Assembly (NCBI GenBank): GCA_934098345.1
Contig: CAKONX010000051.1
Location: 1-8,641 of the forward strand
DNA length: 8,641 nucleotides
Source: an uncultured Bacilli bacterium
Lineage (GTDB): Bacteria; Bacillota_I; Bacilli_A; RF39; UBA660
Direction of reading: 5' to 3'
Positions 6,039 to 8,641 of this stretch are shown in pieces. The number at the start of each line of letters is the position of its first letter. Position 1 is the stretch's first letter. The notes beneath the pieces were generated by a model. The model was not told where the DNA came from. It did no database searches and saw nothing but the letters and a program-made list of their open reading frames with translations. A program made the translations under genes and the position numbers.

Positions 6039-7131
6039 TTTCTTCCCTCCAATTTTCAAGTATATATTTTTTTAACACATCAAATTTATTCTCAAGTAAA
6101 TTATTAAGAATATTAAGTTCGATATCTATTAGTATATCATTAACTTTCTTTGATGGCTCAATATTTAAAATATTTATGATATCTTCTCCAGTAATAGCTA
6201 TATCTTTAATAGAATATATTGGTAAATTTTTATACATATCACTTATATAACTTTTTGATACACCTAAAATTTCACCTGCTATTATAGAAGGATAAAGACC
6301 ACATTCAAAAAGGGTTATATTATCAATTACAGATGCTGAAATTATTCTTTTAATTGAATTAATAATCTTCTTTTCAGATTTTTGAATATTATAATTGCTA
6401 CTATAATCTATTTGAGCCCATACACCTAAGTAATTTGAACAATATACAACATTATCATAATGAATTTCCAATTCATCACATAAATTCAATTTCTTTATTA
6501 AGTCTAATCCTTTTAAAAAGTTCTTAGATTTAAATATTAAATCAAGCTCACTTCTTTTTCGATCATAACTTAAAGTATGTAAAAGATGCTTATTTTGTTT
6601 AATAAATGCATATAATTTTTCTTCAAGTTTAAAATCAAGTGATGTTGCAAATCTAATAGCTCTAAGTATTCTTAATGGGTCTTCTGTTAAACGAGTTTTA
6701 ACATCTCCTATTACACGAATAGTTTTGCTATTTAGATCTTTTATTCCATCAACTAAATCAATAATTTTACCATTAGAATCCATATATATACCATTTATAG
6801 TAAAGTCTCTTCTTAAGACATCTTCTTCTTTTGATTCTATGAAATCATAATTAATTGGTTTTCTACCAAGATACTTTATATCTCTTCTAAAAGTAGTGAT
6901 ATCGTAATTATATAAATTATCTTTTAAACAAATTCTACCATAAGTATCATCACATCCACCTGAAAGTTCAAATATTTCTTTTATTTCTTTAGGTTTTGCA
7001 GAAGTAGATACATCAACATCAAAAGATTCAATTCCAAGTAGATAATCCCTTACATATCCACCAACAACATATGCATCATATCCGTTGTCTTCTAATTTAG
7101 ATAATACTTTTTTAATACGCATATTCATCAT
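6031..7131 (-). CDS. cca: CCA-adding tRNA nucleotidyltransferase
   Basis: This 366-residue class II polymerase-beta-like enzyme adds or repairs the 3' CCA end of tRNAs, using CTP and ATP without a template. The order of motifs is GGYVRD (24-29), the metal-binding DxD in FDVDVST (Asp38, Asp40), RRDFTIN (107-113, ribose recognition), EDPLRILRAIRF (150-161, the EDxxR base-recognition motif) and YDRKRSEL (189-196). The C-terminal tRNA-binding half is divergent and shorter than in B. subtilis (397 residues). No HD phosphohydrolase motif is seen. The start is taken as ATG 7131; a second ATG at 7128 is equally well placed relative to GGTG (7139-7136). It ends with TGA inside the dnaD start (ATGAATGA). 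In B. subtilis cca and dnaD-nth lie in the same region, separated by biotin, pantothenate and other genes that are missing here. Confidence 0.94.
   Translation of the reverse strand: MMNMRIKKVLSKLEDNGYDAYVVGGYVRDYLLGIESFDVDVSTSAKPKEIKEIFELSGGCDDTYGRICLKDNLYNYDITTFRRDIKYLGRKPINYDFIESKEEDVLRRDFTINGIYMDSNGKIIDLVDGIKDLNSKTIRVIGDVKTRLTEDPLRILRAIRFATSLDFKLEEKLYAFIKQNKHLLHTLSYDRKRSELDLIFKSKNFLKGLDLIKKLNLCDELEIHYDNVVYCSNYLGVWAQIDYSSNYNIQKSEKKIINSIKRIISASVIDNITLFECGLYPSIIAGEILGVSKSYISDMYKNLPIYSIKDIAITGEDIINILNIEPSKKVNDILIDIELNILNNLLENKFDVLKKYILENWREENE
6046..6050 (-). promoter_or_regulatory. Ribosome binding site deciding the dnaD start
   Basis: GGAGG on the minus strand lies 7 nt before ATG 6038, inside the 3' end of cca. 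It makes dnaD the one downstream gene in this operon with a strong site of its own, unlike nth. Confidence 0.8.
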
Positions 7132-7147
7132 ATTACACCACACTTTA

Positions 7148-7156
7148 ATTATATCA
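7148..7156 (-). promoter_or_regulatory. Extended -10 promoter of the cca-dnaD-nth operon
   Basis: TGATATAAT on the minus strand is a perfect extended -10 (TGnTATAAT). No good -35 is seen at 16-18 bp, which is usual for extended -10 promoters. The start would fall near 7141, giving a leader of only about 10 nt before ATG 7131. Confidence 0.6.
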
Positions 7157-7177
7157 TGTTATAGATAAATAAAATAG

Positions 7178-7201
7178 AAAAAGATAACCGAAGTTATCTT
7201 T
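7178..7201 (-). terminator. UUCG-tetraloop terminator of the right surface protein gene
   Basis: On the minus strand AAAGATAAC (7201-7193), loop TTCG, GTTATCTTT (7188-7180), then a T-rich tail. This is a 9-bp perfect stem closed by a C(UUCG)G tetraloop, a very stable form. It lies 10 nt after the stop at 7212 and separates this gene from cca. Confidence 0.85.
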
Positions 7202-7211
7202 GAATTAAAGT

Positions 7212-8641
7212 TTATTTAACCACATATGGGTTTGTAGTTGTACCTGAACCAGTTGGTTCTATAGTTGTTCCAGATTTTAATGAGACTACGGGACGAACAC
7301 CTAATTCCGAATTAACATAACTACTACCAACGGAACCAGCATTAAAAATAATACCAACTGCTGCATATCCACCTGTATAAAGCACAACAGGAGTCATTGT
7401 CCAATAATTATTATTTGTATAAAGATAATTAGTTGTATCTTGATAATTAGTTGAATTACAATTATATGTGTTATATCCTGCAAATATAGCTTCGTCTAAT
7501 GTAATTAAGCCAACTGGATTTGTAAGTTTCCCATTTCCGTTTTTACTATCTACCGTAAATTTATCGTTTTGATTTTGGCATACTAAGCTTGGATTCGGAT
7601 TTTTTGAATAATATGATGCTCGATGTGCTGCTCCATACAACGTTGAGTTTATTCCATAGCCTAGAGCTCCATATGAAGACATAGAAGAGTCACCTATTAC
7701 ATTTACATCATAAGCTTTTGTACTTCTATCATTACAGAATACTATGTTTTCTAATTTCAATGCGCATGTTATGTCAAAATTTTGGCTATACCACTTATCT
7801 ATATAAATTTTTATTGTTGATTGATTTGTATTTGCATGTGTTGCTACATAAGTACTGCTTCCTGCTGTTCCATACATATATCCTACATATGCATTATCAT
7901 TATAATTTGTATTAAATGCACTTGCTCCTATTTGGGTTGTATCTCCAGTCTGAGTTTCACATTTTCCATCTGTAGGAGTTCCATTATAAATTATTTTTAT
8001 TCCACTTGTTTCTGTTGTTCTTATTATTTTCCAACACATATTATTAAATATTATATTATTATTTACTTTATCTGCATCTCCTCTATAGTAATATACTGGT
8101 ACATTTCTATCAGTTGCAGTCGTTGTATATATTCCATTTGTTCCACTTACTCCTGAACGTATTTTATAATTTATTGCTGTTGTTGTATCAGCATTATCTT
8201 TTATCATGTTATATAAGTCTATTGGAGCAACACCTAATGTATCTCTTTCTACGGCATTAAATGTTAATTCACACACATACTCTTCTCTTACTTCTTCTGT
8301 AGCTGTTTTATTTAATGTTACTGTTAATGTTCCATTAACACTTTTCTTTGCCAATACTTTCGTTACATTTTCTTCAAGCTCATTTTTTATACTTGTGTAT
8401 TTTGCTGTTGTATTTTCTTTTACTTTACAATTTACTTGCACTTCAGCATCATAGTTTGCTGAATTATTTGTTACTTCATAATTTAATACTGAAGTATCAC
8501 CAACATTTTTTAAATCTTTAGTATTAAAATTTATAATTTTTTTTGTATCATCCATAACAGATGCATATACATCCGTTCCATCTAATGAAGCTGACGTAAA
8601 TATAACTGAAAAGTCATCTGTATTTTCACTTACTTTTGCAG
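7212..8641 (-). CDS. Large secreted/surface protein, C-terminal part (start beyond right edge)
   Basis: The frame is open from the right edge through 475 codons to TAA at 7214-7212. The Met at 8555 is internal, because 28 sense codons precede it without a stop or ribosome binding site. The first visible part (SASLDGTDVYASV, NTKDLKNVGDTSVLNYEVTN) resembles beta-sandwich repeats of Bacillota surface proteins, possibly TasA/camelysin-like. Next is a domain with VPVYYYRGDADKVNNNIIF and NMCWKIIRTTETSGIKIIYNG, and then a Gly/Ser/Tyr/Asn-rich segment. The end, YWTMTPVV to ELGVRPVVSLKSGTTI, then PTGSGTTTNPYVVK, resembles the 'W.LSP...GVRPV..L' C-terminal module (FISUMP/DUF6273-like, from memory) that is widespread in gut Bacillota. 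Eight cysteines suggest disulfides outside the cell. There is no LPXTG motif or C-terminal membrane anchor. Function unknown; adhesion or surface display is inference. Confidence 0.88.
   Translation of the reverse strand, partial: AKVSENTDDFSVIFTSASLDGTDVYASVMDDTKKIINFNTKDLKNVGDTSVLNYEVTNNSANYDAEVQVNCKVKENTTAKYTSIKNELEENVTKVLAKKSVNGTLTVTLNKTATEEVREEYVCELTFNAVERDTLGVAPIDLYNMIKDNADTTTAINYKIRSGVSGTNGIYTTTATDRNVPVYYYRGDADKVNNNIIFNNMCWKIIRTTETSGIKIIYNGTPTDGKCETQTGDTTQIGASAFNTNYNDNAYVGYMYGTAGSSTYVATHANTNQSTIKIYIDKWYSQNFDITCALKLENIVFCNDRSTKAYDVNVIGDSSMSSYGALGYGINSTLYGAAHRASYYSKNPNPSLVCQNQNDKFTVDSKNGNGKLTNPVGLITLDEAIFAGYNTYNCNSTNYQDTTNYLYTNNNYWTMTPVVLYTGGYAAVGIIFNAGSVGSSYVNSELGVRPVVSLKSGTTIEPTGSGTTTNPYVVK

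Noticed and set aside
6039..6059. TTG start for dnaD
   Set aside because: GGAGG at 6050-6046 serves ATG 6038; the extra residues would be encoded by the binding site itself.
7132..7143. GTG start for cca
   Set aside because: No ribosome binding site lies upstream, and the predicted transcript start falls here; GGTG fits the ATGs at 7131 and 7128.
7718..8454. Three plus-strand open frames inside the right surface protein
   Set aside because: They are Cys/Ile/Tyr- or Ser/Val-rich shadows of a repetitive Asn/Thr-rich coding sequence; the minus frame is continuous and family-like.
8553..8555. ATG as start of the right surface protein
   Set aside because: The same frame stays open for 28 more codons to the window edge with family-like sequence, and no ribosome binding site precedes this ATG.
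1..8641. CRISPR arrays, tRNA or rRNA genes, insertion sequences, riboswitches
   Set aside because: I found no regularly spaced repeats, cloverleaf sequence, transposase, terminal inverted repeats or conserved riboswitch core by eye.

Overview
The window is very AT-rich, densely packed chromosomal DNA. It looks like a low-GC Bacillota genome from a spore-forming or recently spore-forming member of the Bacilli, possibly an uncultured gut lineage. The evidence is the LonA, Cca, DnaD and Nth protein families, AGGAGG-type ribosome binding sites, TATAAT promoters and T-tailed hairpin terminators. A SpoVID-like and a YsxE-like gene, normally spore-coat genes, sit side by side. UGA appears as a stop (end of cca) and never inside a gene, so this is the standard bacterial code, not the Mycoplasma one.

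Layout (nearly everything is on the minus strand, so read right to left): 8641-7212 is the C-terminal part of a large, cysteine-containing secreted or surface protein, closed by a UUCG-tetraloop terminator. 7131-4796 is a three-gene operon, cca (tRNA CCA-adding enzyme), dnaD (replication initiation) and nth (endonuclease III), with 8-nt overlaps at both junctions, an extended -10 promoter in front and a terminator behind. 4713-2413 is lon (LonA protease) with its own clear sigma-A-type promoter. 2368-808 is a SpoVID-like LysM protein overlapping by 8 nt a YsxE/CotS-family kinase-like protein. A small plus-strand gene for a two-helix membrane peptide (655-849) converges on the end of the kinase-like gene. 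517-1 is the N-terminal part of another exported surface protein, with a signal peptide, running off the left edge.

The gene order is an abbreviated form of known Bacillus order. In B. subtilis, cca and dnaD-nth lie in one neighbourhood, and lonA lies upstream of the hem cluster followed by spoVID-ysxE. Here the two blocks abut and the hem genes are absent. The housekeeping functions (tRNA maturation, replication initiation, base-excision repair, protein quality control) are ordinary. The points of interest are the retained spore-coat pair, a kinase-like protein lacking key catalytic residues, a changed Lon active-site motif, the convergent small membrane gene with a sporulation-type promoter match, and a recurring ATGAATRA gene overlap. 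I see no CRISPR array, tRNA, rRNA, insertion sequence or clearly new defence system.
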